Origin: Kastovskya adunca ATA6-11-RM4
GTDB lineage: Bacteria; Cyanobacteriota; Cyanobacteriia; Cyanobacteriales; Coleofasciculaceae
DNA: 64,000 bases
Direction: 5' to 3'
Assembly (NCBI GenBank): GCA_019359445.1
Contig: JAHHHJ010000007.1
Span: 124,001 to 188,000 of the forward strand
In this document: positions 1-8,475 of the stretch, piece after piece
Layout of the letters: each line of letters opens with the position of its first letter
Position numbering within the stretch: the stretch's first letter is position 1
Position numbers and translations under genes: made by a program
The notes under the pieces: generated by a model
Databases searched by the model: none
What the model was told of the DNA's origin: nothing
The model's input: the letters and a program-made list of their open reading frames with translations, nothing else

Positions 1-2
1 TG

Positions 3-677
3 ACAGGGCCAACGGGTTCTGGTAAGTCCACCACGATGGCGGCAATGGTTGACTACATCAATAAGGAGATGCCAAAGCACATTATTACCATCGAAGACCC
101 GATTGAATTTGTTCACAAAAGCCGCAAGTCTCTCATTAAACAGCGGGAAGTAGGAATTCATACCCTGCAATTTGATAAAGCTTTAAAGGCGTCATTGCGG
201 GAAGACCCTGATTTGATTCTGGTCGGGGAAATGCGGGATAAGGAAACAGTTAATACAGCGCTCAAAGCAGCTCAGACAGGTCACTTGGTGATGGGAACCT
301 TGCACACCAACAGCGCGGTGAAGACGATTGAGCGGATTCTCAATCTATATAATGCTGACGAACAGCACGCGATGCGGATTGCGATCGCTGAATCTTTAGT
401 TGCCGTCATCGCCCAAGGATTGTGTCGCACCACTGACGGCAAACGAGCGGCTTTCCACGACATCTTAGTTAATACAGAGACAGTCAAGGATTATATCCGG
501 CAGGGTAAAAACGATGAGATCGTAGAACTCATGTCTGAGGGTGACTTTGATGGCATGATTACGATGAATAAAGCCCTACTGCAGTTGTATCAGGAAGGAC
601 GCATTACGGAAGAAACAGCTCTGGAAATGTCGCCCACCCCTAACGAGATGGCTCAATTCCTCCGGGGTCGCCTGTAG
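3..677 (+). CDS. pilT: PilT-family type IV pilus retraction ATPase (5' end outside window)
   Basis: This is the C-terminal two thirds of a PilT-like hexameric secretion ATPase, which powers pilus retraction and twitching motility at the cytoplasmic face of the pilus machine. The reading frame is already open at base 3 and begins inside the Walker A motif (GPTGSGKST). It continues with the Asp box (TIEDPIEF), Walker B (LILVGEMRD) and His box (TGHLVMGTLHTNSA). The ending (ALLQLYQEGRITEETAL) fits PilT rather than the longer PilB. No pilB or pilC follows, so which PilT paralogue this is cannot be decided here. A strong hairpin terminator lies just downstream, so this looks like the end of its transcript. 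Family call is firm; the symbol is slightly less so. Confidence 0.88.
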   Translation, partial: TGPTGSGKSTTMAAMVDYINKEMPKHIITIEDPIEFVHKSRKSLIKQREVGIHTLQFDKALKASLREDPDLILVGEMRDKETVNTALKAAQTGHLVMGTLHTNSAVKTIERILNLYNADEQHAMRIAIAESLVAVIAQGLCRTTDGKRAAFHDILVNTETVKDYIRQGKNDEIVELMSEGDFDGMITMNKALLQLYQEGRITEETALEMSPTPNEMAQFLRGRL

Positions 678-710
678 TAAGACGTAAATATTACGTAAAT
701 ATTAAAAATA

Positions 711-755
711 AAAGGTAAAAGAAAGAACTGTAATGCTTTCTTTTACCTTTTGTTT
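711..755 (+). terminator. Hairpin terminator after the pilT-like gene
   Basis: A perfect 15-bp stem (AAAGGTAAAAGAAAG at 711-725, its complement at 736-750) encloses a 10-nt loop and is followed by TGTTT. It sits 34 bases after the stop codon of the ATPase gene. The stem is A/T-rich, so it could also be transcribed from the other strand. Confidence 0.7.
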
Positions 756-888
756 AATCTCATTTAATTTTTCAACGCCGAAGGATGCTAGCTAGGCGAT
801 CGCCTCCGTTGATACCAAGCTCCCTGGCTGCACTAGGCTACTATGATTGAACGCAAATCACGATGATTAACGGCTGTTCACTGCCAGT

Positions 889-1767
889 TTGCTCTTGAAC
901 TCCCACCCATCTCACTTTCCCCATCTGTTTAAAGGTATCGCCCTATTTACACCAGGGGGAGATCTAATTTACTGCATCGATCCCAGTAAAAAAAAGCGTT
1001 GGCACCTACAGCTATGCGCTACTTTACAAGAATTACTAGGACTACCAGAACCCCCTCATTTTTTAGTACCGGGATACACCGCCACCTTTGATCAGTGGCT
1101 CGACCCCCAAACTCAGCAGTTACATTGGTCAGCGGAAATTTCTCTACTGGTAAAGCGGCATCAGGAATTGCTAAATGCCGTGTTCGGAATTAGTCATCTC
1201 ACCTGGCAGGTTACTCCTTGGCAGGAAAAGTTTTGCAATCCTATTGTGTTAGAAACCTACCGGAGTCAGTTTCCCCAACTCTGGGAAAACCATGATCTGA
1301 TTGTGCGTCATGAGTACAACGGGCGCTTTTCTCGCTCAGAGACAAGACGCTCGTCACTTCCCTGGCAGAATCTTTCTGGAGAAAATCAAGTGGCGATCGC
1401 TGACGATGCTGCCTCAACGACCTCATACAATCAGCTAGAAAGCATTACCCCCCTTTCTCCAGCACCAGTAACCAGAGCTTATGTATTACGTTTATTTGTT
1501 TCTGGTCATAATGCCGCAACAGAAGATAGCCTCAAAAAATTACATCAGCTTCTAGAACAATCTTTAACTCATCCCTACACCTTGAAAGTAATCGATATCT
1601 TTAAGCATCCAGAGCAGGCAGAGGCAAATCAAATCTCAGCGACCCCCACATTGCTGAGAGTTTCGCCCCTACCAGTCCGGCGGCTTGTTGGTGAGTTCAA
1701 TGATGCCGAGAAAGTCATCCGCATCCTGAATACACTAGAATCATCAGTTAATTTGCCAGAGCTTTAG
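889..1767 (+). CDS. Protein with C-terminal KaiB-like (thioredoxin-fold) domain
   Basis: The last ~90 residues (about 198-285) match the KaiB fold: AYVLRLFVSG opens the first strand, LKVIDIFKHPEQAE follows the helix, and the hallmark ATPTLLRVSPLPVRRLVGE carries the cis-Pro loop. In circadian KaiB the equivalent is ATPTLxKVxPxPxRKIIGD. The first ~190 residues are an unrecognised globular region rich in Trp and His, joined by a polar linker around 150-190. Canonical KaiB is only about 100 residues, and in SasA the KaiB-like domain is N-terminal, so the order here differs from both. The frame opens after a stop at 868-870 and has no ATG before the KaiB part; TTG at 889 is the best start but is uncertain. 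No kaiA or kaiC lies nearby. Binding to KaiC is unproven. Confidence 0.75.
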   Translation: MLLNSHPSHFPHLFKGIALFTPGGDLIYCIDPSKKKRWHLQLCATLQELLGLPEPPHFLVPGYTATFDQWLDPQTQQLHWSAEISLLVKRHQELLNAVFGISHLTWQVTPWQEKFCNPIVLETYRSQFPQLWENHDLIVRHEYNGRFSRSETRRSSLPWQNLSGENQVAIADDAASTTSYNQLESITPLSPAPVTRAYVLRLFVSGHNAATEDSLKKLHQLLEQSLTHPYTLKVIDIFKHPEQAEANQISATPTLLRVSPLPVRRLVGEFNDAEKVIRILNTLESSVNLPEL

Positions 1768-1828
1768 CTAGAGAGAAGTCAATCTATCTCCTCCTCTGCC
1801 AAAACAGATCAATTAAATGGCTAGTAAA

Positions 1829-3358
1829 TCAAGCAGGCGTCGCGGTAGGTAAGCAAACATCCGGAGCGCATAACCCCGGAAATTCTAAGGTTGTAACATT
1901 TAGAGTGCCTAACTCAATGCGACGGATGGCGTGATTATTGGTATCTGCGACAAAAACCTGGGCAGCGATCGCACTCATCCCTGAAGGTTCAAAAAAGCGT
2001 GTTGCTGTACCTTGACCATTTTGAAGTCCTGCTGTCCCGTCACCCAGCACCGTCTGGCAATTACCTGTATGGGGGTCAACTCGTTTGATTTTATGGTTAT
2101 AAGTATCTGCAACCCAAAGATAGTTTTGCGTATATTCAACCCCCAGACAGTGCTGCAAGCGGACATCCGAGCCATCGCCATCCACATCGCCAAAGCCGAA
2201 TAGTCCGCCACTGCCGCACACTGTACGTACAGGAAGATCATTCACTAGACCGACAGCCCGAATTGAGCTGACTTCACTATCAGCAATATACAACTCTCTT
2301 CCGTCCGTCGCGATGCCACTCGGTTGAGCAAAAACAGCTTCTTCGAGTGATCCGTCTACGCAGGCTTCGCTACCTGTACCCGCATAGGTTTGGATAATGC
2401 CTGTTTCGAGCTGCATTTCCCAAATTTGGTGCGCTCCTGCCATGGCAATCAGCAAGCGGTCTCCAAGTTTTTCTAAATCCCAAGGAGAATTCAAACGGAT
2501 CTCCAAAGCTGCACCCCCATGGGGACGGATAGAATGACTCTGTTCCCCAGTGCCAGCGATCGTTTTAACACATTGGTTTTTCAGATCAATTTGGCGTAGA
2601 GCGTGGTTTTCTGTATCCGCAACATAAAGCAGATCATTTTCTACATCCAACGTCATACCTTGAGGCGAGGAAAACCGAGCATCTGTATACGCACCATCCG
2701 TTAATCCTGCTTTTCCTGTACCAATAATGTGTAATACCTCACCCGTCAGCGTGCTAACAACAATTCGGTGATGACCGCTATCAGCAACAAAGAGGCGATT
2801 TTTTGATTCATCTGCCAGGACTTTACCCGGAAATGCCAGTGGAGTGGCTAAAGGTTGCCGCTGTTTTTCTAAAGTAAGGCTGAGTTTGCCAAAATTCGTC
2901 GTACCTTTTGCTTGATGTTCGCTGAGCATTTCCCCAACGAGCTGGTCAAGAGTCTCCTGGTTCCCTTCACCGGAGAGGTGACCAATTACATAACCTTCCG
3001 GATCAATCACCATTAAGGTCGGCCAAGCCCGTACAGCATACTGCTGCCAAACCTGAAAATTGCTGTCAACCAGGACAGGATGCTCAATGTCATAGCGTAG
3101 AATCGCCTGACGGATGTTTTCTGTTTCTTTTTCGTTATCAAATTTGGCGGAGTGGATGCCAATAACCGTTAGGCTATCTTGATATTTTTGTTCCAGGTAT
3201 TTCAATTCTGGAAGGACATGCAAGCAGTTGATACAGCAGTACGTCCAGAAGTCGAGGATAACCACTCGTCCTTTGAGATTTTTTAACAATATTGGGTGGT
3301 CTGTATTGAGCCAGGGTTTATCTTGAGGTAGTTCTGGCGCTCGAACACGAGAGGGCAT
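1829..3358 (-). CDS. Thioredoxin-like/NHL-repeat protein (NHLRC2 type)
   Basis: The protein has 509 residues. The N-terminal ~155 form a TlpA-like thioredoxin domain with the redox motif WTYCCINC (CxxC at Cys42 and Cys45) and the cis-Pro region AVRAWPTLMV. From about residue 170 onward NHL beta-propeller repeats follow, each with a phrase like LFVADSGHHRIV, LYVADTENHALRQID or LWVADTYNHKIKRVD. This order matches the NHLRC2 family found in bacteria and animals. There is no signal peptide, so a cytoplasmic location is likely. The substrate is unknown; a disulfide oxidoreductase or scaffold role is inferred from the fold. The ATG start is followed directly by the thioredoxin domain, giving the full length expected for the family. 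Confidence 0.85.
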   Translation of the reverse strand: MPSRVRAPELPQDKPWLNTDHPILLKNLKGRVVILDFWTYCCINCLHVLPELKYLEQKYQDSLTVIGIHSAKFDNEKETENIRQAILRYDIEHPVLVDSNFQVWQQYAVRAWPTLMVIDPEGYVIGHLSGEGNQETLDQLVGEMLSEHQAKGTTNFGKLSLTLEKQRQPLATPLAFPGKVLADESKNRLFVADSGHHRIVVSTLTGEVLHIIGTGKAGLTDGAYTDARFSSPQGMTLDVENDLLYVADTENHALRQIDLKNQCVKTIAGTGEQSHSIRPHGGAALEIRLNSPWDLEKLGDRLLIAMAGAHQIWEMQLETGIIQTYAGTGSEACVDGSLEEAVFAQPSGIATDGRELYIADSEVSSIRAVGLVNDLPVRTVCGSGGLFGFGDVDGDGSDVRLQHCLGVEYTQNYLWVADTYNHKIKRVDPHTGNCQTVLGDGTAGLQNGQGTATRFFEPSGMSAIAAQVFVADTNNHAIRRIELGTLNVTTLEFPGLCAPDVCLPTATPA

Positions 3359-3659
3359 TGAGTCTCCTTAGTAGTTTGCGTGAGGCGAAGCTTACCTTTG
3401 GCATCGCCAATCAAGTTACACTTCTTTACCTTAGCGAAACTCAACACACCGCCTTGGTGCTACAGCAAAGTTCTGAGTCCTGAGTCAAACAGCACACTTG
3501 GTTTGGGGAATCAGGAGTGTCCTAATCTATATGGCAAGTGCTATAGAACAATTTTTTTTATGAGGTAAGCAATAGAAAACGCCCTAAAAAATTAGTGGGA
3601 TGGGCATCTCGCCTATCCCACCAATAAACCTAATTAGAAAACGCTAAACATCATCTGTG
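3359..3659. other. Intergenic region between two minus-strand genes
   Basis: About 300 bases without a convincing gene. It holds a copy of the CTGAGTC-type short repeat near 3474-3486 and the terminator hairpin at 3595-3621. A 62-codon plus-strand frame here shows no recognisable features. Confidence 0.5.
3595..3621 (-). terminator. Terminator of the lipoprotein gene
   Basis: An 11-bp stem with one wobble pair (arms GTGGGATGGGC and GCCTATCCCAC, loop ATCTC) lies about 40 bases beyond the stop codon of the minus-strand lipoprotein gene. Read on the minus strand it is followed closely by a run of six T, as in a Rho-independent terminator. Confidence 0.65.
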
Positions 3660-5603
3660 TTACGGGGCTACTTCTTCCTCTGTCGATTCCGTTGCCTCTG
3701 ACTCTATTGGCGTGGAATTTTTGCGGTAACGTGCCGGGATATTAGGCTGCTCAGGTGCTTGAATAATTGGCAGCTTCTGAACAGGAGCTGAGGAAGGAAG
3801 CAACAGTTCTTTTATATCCAGTTTCGGTGCAGGTGACAGATCAGGACTGATTGATTCTGTGGCATCCGTTGGCGTTGTCACTGTCTCATTTTCCTGAGGT
3901 GCTGTTTCAATCTCAGGTTCTGAAATCACTGGAGTGTCTGTTTCTGCTGGCTCTACCTGTTCCGGTAAAGGAGTTTCCATAATCTCCGGTAGAGTTGGCT
4001 GTTGCTCTAGGCTAGGGGCAGCAGGCGGACGGCGGAAGCGATTGAAGAAGCCATCAGATTGGGGGGTTTTGGGTGATATCGGTTCACTCGGTATCGCTTC
4101 CTCGGTGGGATTTGGTTCTACTGGAGCGATTGATGGCTCTATCTGCTCCGGTAGAGGAGTTTCCATAATCTCCGGTAGAGTTGGCTGTTGCTCTAGGCTA
4201 GGGGCAACAGATGGACGGCGGAAGCGATTGAAGAAGCCATCAGATTGGGGTTTTTCCGGCGAGGCGGGAGTAGGTTCTATCTCCGGTGTTATTTGTTCTT
4301 CTGGAGACGTCGGTAGCTCGCTGGGGATGACTGAATTTTCCGGTTCTGGTGTCTCTTCGAGTTGAGGTGTAGGCTCAGGTACAACTGTGAACTCTGGTGA
4401 AGGCGCTTCCAGTACTTCGGGCAGTTCCGGTTCTGGGCTGGGTTCAACAGCCGGACGACGGAAGCGATTAAATAAACCACCCGATGGTTTTTTATCGACT
4501 TTTTGAGGTTCAGTCTGTGGGGTTTCTTCTAACGGTGTTGTGGGTTCAGTAAGGGGCGGTATTTCTTCTTCCGTAGGGATAGGTATCGGCGTCGGGGATG
4601 GCTCAACGGTCGGTACAGTTGGTATTACCTTACCCTGATAGTTCGGCTCTACAATCCCACGAGCGTCTGCTGTGGAGAGTTCGCCGCGTAATAGCCGTGC
4701 CAAGGGATCTTTTCCTTTCGGCTTGTAGTCAACCAACCGCACAGTATTGTTGAAGGTGTTATTGACGGGATTTCCCTGGTCGTCAAGAAACTCGATCTGC
4801 ACCCAGTTTTCTCCTGACTTGAAGCCTTTGAGATAAACGGGTTGCCAGCTATCGAGGACAAAGCTTTCTCCATTGACGGTGACACGGATTCGCCAATCTG
4901 CCAGCTCATCCTCTGAGCTTGTCTGAGCAACTAGGTGGAGGGGTGCATTGGTGAGGTAAAAGTCCAGCAGAATTGGCTCTGCTCCATAGCTACCTGTAGG
5001 ACTGTTGTAGGTGAGCAGAGGCAAGTTTAGATCTGGGCTGTTATTGGCAGTTTTTGTGAAGATGTGAAAAGTTGTTTGGGCGAAGGCTCCATCGTTTTTA
5101 AAGCTTTCGTACCAGGGACGAACCGCAAAAACCTGTAGGGTATGAGTGCCTGGTGCTAAGTCTTTAAGGACTAGAGGCTGTTCTAAGTCATACACGGCGG
5201 TGTAAGGTTGGTTGTCCAAAAGGACTTCTAAATGAGGGCCCAGTTCTAAGTTTGGATCTTGAAAAATGGGTAAGTCCTGCACTTGAAGCTGTACAGGTAC
5301 GGTTGTGTCTTGGAGAACAGCATCAGGACTGGGGCTGATAATCGTGACTTGAGGCTGGTATGCATCCAGGCTCTGGCTTAACTCTTGAATCGCCAAAGGT
5401 GGCGAGACTTCTGAGAGTTGCCCCGCTCCCTTGAGCAGTGACGTTCTATCGCTGTCAGATCCTGGGAGTGTTTCGATGCGATCGCCACATCCTGAAATCC
5501 CCCAAACTAAGACAGTTACCATTAGGAACGAAATTAGTGCCTTCACAGGCTTCCACTGGCGATTCCTGCTCAACACGCGCCTTCCTCCCGCTTTCGGCTG
5601 CAT
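3660..5603 (-). CDS. Putative lipoprotein with Pro/Glu-rich repeats
   Basis: The protein has 647 residues and no function I recognise. A positively charged start and hydrophobic stretch (about 21-38) end in a lipobox-like ISGC with Cys39, suggesting a membrane-anchored lipoprotein. Residues ~85-300 look like Ig-like domains (for example the stretch around VTIISPSPDAVLQDTTVPV and APGTHTLQVFAVRPW). The second half is low-complexity and rich in Pro, Glu, Ser and Thr. It contains three copies of a short basic motif, LFNRFRRP or FFNRFRRP, spaced through the acidic stretch. Copies two and three lie in an exact-looking 62-residue duplication (see the repeat feature). It ends with its own terminator and is transcribed away from psaA. 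A cell-envelope or wall-spanning role is inferred only from composition. Confidence 0.6.
   Translation of the reverse strand: MQPKAGGRRVLSRNRQWKPVKALISFLMVTVLVWGISGCGDRIETLPGSDSDRTSLLKGAGQLSEVSPPLAIQELSQSLDAYQPQVTIISPSPDAVLQDTTVPVQLQVQDLPIFQDPNLELGPHLEVLLDNQPYTAVYDLEQPLVLKDLAPGTHTLQVFAVRPWYESFKNDGAFAQTTFHIFTKTANNSPDLNLPLLTYNSPTGSYGAEPILLDFYLTNAPLHLVAQTSSEDELADWRIRVTVNGESFVLDSWQPVYLKGFKSGENWVQIEFLDDQGNPVNNTFNNTVRLVDYKPKGKDPLARLLRGELSTADARGIVEPNYQGKVIPTVPTVEPSPTPIPIPTEEEIPPLTEPTTPLEETPQTEPQKVDKKPSGGLFNRFRRPAVEPSPEPELPEVLEAPSPEFTVVPEPTPQLEETPEPENSVIPSELPTSPEEQITPEIEPTPASPEKPQSDGFFNRFRRPSVAPSLEQQPTLPEIMETPLPEQIEPSIAPVEPNPTEEAIPSEPISPKTPQSDGFFNRFRRPPAAPSLEQQPTLPEIMETPLPEQVEPAETDTPVISEPEIETAPQENETVTTPTDATESISPDLSPAPKLDIKELLLPSSAPVQKLPIIQAPEQPNIPARYRKNSTPIESEATESTEEEVAP
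3970..4253. repeat. 186-bp tandem duplication inside the lipoprotein gene
   Basis: Two near-identical stretches begin at 3970 and 4156, both starting GGAGTTTCCATAATCTCCGG, at a spacing of 186 bases (62 codons). They encode the second and third FFNRFRRP units, and frame is kept. The high DNA identity suggests a recent duplication. Confidence 0.8.
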
Positions 5604-6044
5604 TCCATCTCAATTGAAGTCGTCCATAGGCACTATAGCGGAATACGGTTCCTCCGCACCTCTCAAGACAGTTGAATTTGTTTTGCTAGGAAGTGAGTGA
5701 AGTTCTTTAGCATATTTTTTCTGAATTAGGACTATCAGTTTGCAATTATTGAGGAGTGTAAAGTTTTTTATTATTCCTTGACTTTCTTCCTTTGTTCATG
5801 AACGAAAGACTCAAAAATATAATTGATTTATCCAAATTTGAATTATTGTTAACTCCCCCCAAAGACTGGCTGGAGCAAGTCCTATTATCAACAGAGAGCA
5901 GGTAAAACCCTTTGACAGATTCAAAGCAGTTATCCTTCCCTCTTCCGACGAGGAAATACGTCATTCCCATAGTCGATTTCCTCCTTCATAACATCAAGCT
6001 CCATTGGGGTATTTTTCGTTCCTTGTCTAGAGAGGAGAATCCTC
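5604..6044 (+). promoter_or_regulatory. psaA upstream region
   Basis: A 440-base A/T-rich region between the divergent lipoprotein gene and psaA. It must carry the psaA promoter and leader. I could not assign -35/-10 boxes or a clear pair of RpaB-type (HLR1) repeats by eye. The ribosome binding site AGGAG (6033-6037) lies 7 bases before the psaA ATG. Confidence 0.5.
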
Positions 6045-8300
6045 ATGACAATTAGCCCTCCAGAGCGAGAGGCAAAAGTCAAGGTTGTAGTCGATAAAGA
6101 CCCGGTGCCAACTTCTTTTGAGAAGTGGGCTAAACCCGGTCATTTTGACCGCACCCTTGCTAGAGGTCCCAAAACCACAACCTGGATTTGGAACCTTCAC
6201 GCCCTCAGCAATGATTTCGATAGTCACACCAGTGACCTAGAAGACGTATCACGTAAGATTTTCAGTGCTCACTTTGGGCACCTAGCGGTCATCTTCGTTT
6301 GGTTAAGCGGCATGTACTTCCATGGCGCGCGCTTTTCCAACTATGAAGCCTGGTTAAGCGATCCCATCAATATCAAACCCAGTGCCCAAGTGGTTTGGCC
6401 AATTGTTGGTCAAGGCATCTTGAATGGTGATGTAGGTGGCGGTTTCCACGGCATTCAAATTACGTCTGGTTTCTTCCAGATCTGGCGCGCTGCTGGTATT
6501 ACCAACTCGTTCCAGCTTTACTGCACAGCGATCGGTGGTCTGGTTATGGCTGCTCTGATGCTGTTTGCCGGCTGGTTCCACTACCACAAGCGGGCTCCCA
6601 AACTGGAATGGTTCCAGAACGTCGAGTCGATGCTAAACCATCACTTGGCTGGATTATTGGGTCTTGGCTGTCTGTCTTGGGCGGCTCATCAGATCCACGT
6701 TGCTCTACCGATCAACAAGTTGTTGGACGCCGGAGTAGCACCACAAGATATTCCCCTGCCCCAAGAATTCATTCTGAACCGTGGCTTGATGGCGGAGCTG
6801 TATCCCAGTTTTGCCCAAGGACTAAAACCCTTCTATACCCTCAACTGGGGTATTTATGCTGACTTCTTGACCTTCAAGGGCGGCTTAAATCCGGTCACCG
6901 GCGGCTTATGGTTGTCAGACACAGCGCACCACCACTTGGCACTCGCTGTGCTGTTCATCATCGCTGGACATATGTACCGGACGAACTGGGGTATTGGTCA
7001 CAGCATGAAGGAAATTCTAGAGAATCACAAAGGACCTTTCACGGGTAAAGGTCATGCGGGTCTCTACGAAACCTTGACCACTTCTTGGCATGCTCAGTTG
7101 GCAATTAACCTTGCCATGCTTGGGTCTCTCACCATCATAGTGGCCCAGCACATGTACTCGATGCCTCCTTATCCGTACCTGGCTACCGATTATCCAACGC
7201 AGTTGTCGATCTTTACCCACCACATGTGGATTGGAGCGTTCCTCATCGTTGGTGCCGGGGCTCATGGCGCAATCTATATGGTGCGTGATTACGATCCCGC
7301 CATGCACCAAGACAACCTCTTGGATCGGGTAATTCGTCATCGCGACGCGATTATTTCCCACCTCAACTACGTCTGCATTTTCCTGGGCTTCCACAGCTTC
7401 GGTTTGTATATCCATAACGACACAATGCGAGCATTGGGTCGTCCCCAGGATATGTTCTCCGATACGGCAATTCAGCTGCAGCCAGTATTTGCTCAGTGGG
7501 TACAAAACTTGCACACCCTTGCTCCGGGTGCTACTGCTCCCAATGCTTTAGAGCCGGCTAGCTACGTCTTCGGTGGCGGTGTCGTCGCTGTCGGTGGCAA
7601 AGTAGCAATGATGCCGATGGTACTGGGAACGGCAGACTTTATGGTTCACCATATCCATGCCTTTACCATCCATGTAACAGTACTTATTCTCCTAAAGGGT
7701 GTACTGTACGCTCGTAGCTCTCGTCTGATTCCAGACAAAGCTAACTTAGGATTCCGCTTCCCCTGCGACGGTCCTGGTCGAGGTGGCACCTGCCAAGTAT
7801 CTGGTTGGGATCACGTCTTCCTAGGTCTGTTCTGGATGTTCAACTGTATTGCAGTTGCGGTTTACCACTTCAGCTGGAAGATGCAGTCAGATATTTGGGG
7901 AACTGTTTCACCAGATGGAACAGTGACTCATCTCACCGGTGGTAACTTCGCCACCAGTGCGCTAACGATCAACGGTTGGTTGCGCGATTTCCAATGGGCA
8001 CAAGCTTCTCAAGTCATCACTTCCTACGGTTCAGCCCTCTCAGCCTACGGCTTGCTGTTCCTAGGTGCTCACTTTGTTTGGGCATTTAGCTTGATGTTCC
8101 TGTTTAGCGGTCGCGGCTACTGGCAAGAACTCATTGAGTCAATTGTTTGGGCTCACAATAAGCTAAGAGTTGCCCCCTCGATTCAGCCTCGTGCTTTGAG
8201 CATTATTCAAGGTCGGGCTGTTGGGGTTGCTCACTTCCTCTTGGGAGGAATCGTCACGATATGGGCGTTCTTCCTAGCGCGAATTATCTCTGTTGGGTAA
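6045..8300 (+). CDS. psaA: Photosystem I P700 chlorophyll a apoprotein A1
   Basis: PsaA has 751 residues, the usual length. With PsaB it forms the photosystem I heterodimer in the thylakoid membrane, binding P700, the antenna chlorophylls, A0, A1 and the shared 4Fe-4S cluster FX. The FX loop is intact ([12 protein letters not shown], Cys574 and Cys583). The N-terminal stretch [19 protein letters not shown] and the ending [19 protein letters not shown] are typical, as are the many His-bearing membrane helices (for example [16 protein letters not shown]). The start is supported by AGGAG at 6033-6037. psaB follows after 175 bases on the same strand, and both are probably cotranscribed. Confidence 0.99.
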   Translation: MTISPPEREAKVKVVVDKDPVPTSFEKWAKPGHFDRTLARGPKTTTWIWNLHALSNDFDSHTSDLEDVSRKIFSAHFGHLAVIFVWLSGMYFHGARFSNYEAWLSDPINIKPSAQVVWPIVGQGILNGDVGGGFHGIQITSGFFQIWRAAGITNSFQLYCTAIGGLVMAALMLFAGWFHYHKRAPKLEWFQNVESMLNHHLAGLLGLGCLSWAAHQIHVALPINKLLDAGVAPQDIPLPQEFILNRGLMAELYPSFAQGLKPFYTLNWGIYADFLTFKGGLNPVTGGLWLSDTAHHHLALAVLFIIAGHMYRTNWGIGHSMKEILENHKGPFTGKGHAGLYETLTTSWHAQLAINLAMLGSLTIIVAQHMYSMPPYPYLATDYPTQLSIFTHHMWIGAFLIVGAGAHGAIYMVRDYDPAMHQDNLLDRVIRHRDAIISHLNYVCIFLGFHSFGLYIHNDTMRALGRPQDMFSDTAIQLQPVFAQWVQNLHTLAPGATAPNALEPASYVFGGGVVAVGGKVAMMPMVLGTADFMVHHIHAFTIHVTVLILLKGVLYARSSRLIPDKANLGFRFPCDGPGRGGTCQVSGWDHVFLGLFWMFNCIAVAVYHFSWKMQSDIWGTVSPDGTVTHLTGGNFATSALTINGWLRDFQWAQASQVITSYGSALSAYGLLFLGAHFVWAFSLMFLFSGRGYWQELIESIVWAHNKLRVAPSIQPRALSIIQGRAVGVAHFLLGGIVTIWAFFLARIISVG

Positions 8301-8366
8301 CTAGCAAAGATTCAGCGCTCAGTTCAATCAAATGAAGCACGATCAATCTGATGTGTTTCACCTGTC

Positions 8367-8405
8367 GAGACCTAGAAAACCTGGAACTTCGGTTCCAGGG
8401 GTCTC
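8367..8405 (+). promoter_or_regulatory. Structured hairpin in the psaA-psaB spacer
   Basis: The spacer RNA can form a strong stem: CCTGGAAC (8380-8387), a TTCG tetraloop, then GTTCCAGG (8392-8399). An outer helix pairs GAGACC (8367-8372) with GGTCTC (8400-8405), leaving a 7-base bulge on one side. There is no T-run after it, so it is not an ordinary terminator. A role in mRNA processing or stability, or in setting the psaA:psaB ratio, is inference. Confidence 0.6.
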
Positions 8406-8475
8406 CAAAAGGCAGAAAATGAGCAGCACTATTGCATAAGTCTCATGTGTCAGCGAGGAGGATTTCCTAAGACAT

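Noticed and set aside
5746-5970. 74-codon minus-strand frame in the psaA upstream region
   Set aside because: It has no ribosome binding site or homology and lies where the psaA promoter and leader must be.
7017-7514. 165-codon minus-strand frame inside psaA (and 144-155-codon frames inside psaB)
   Set aside because: They are antisense to highly conserved photosystem genes and have no recognisable motifs; codon bias of the sense gene creates them.
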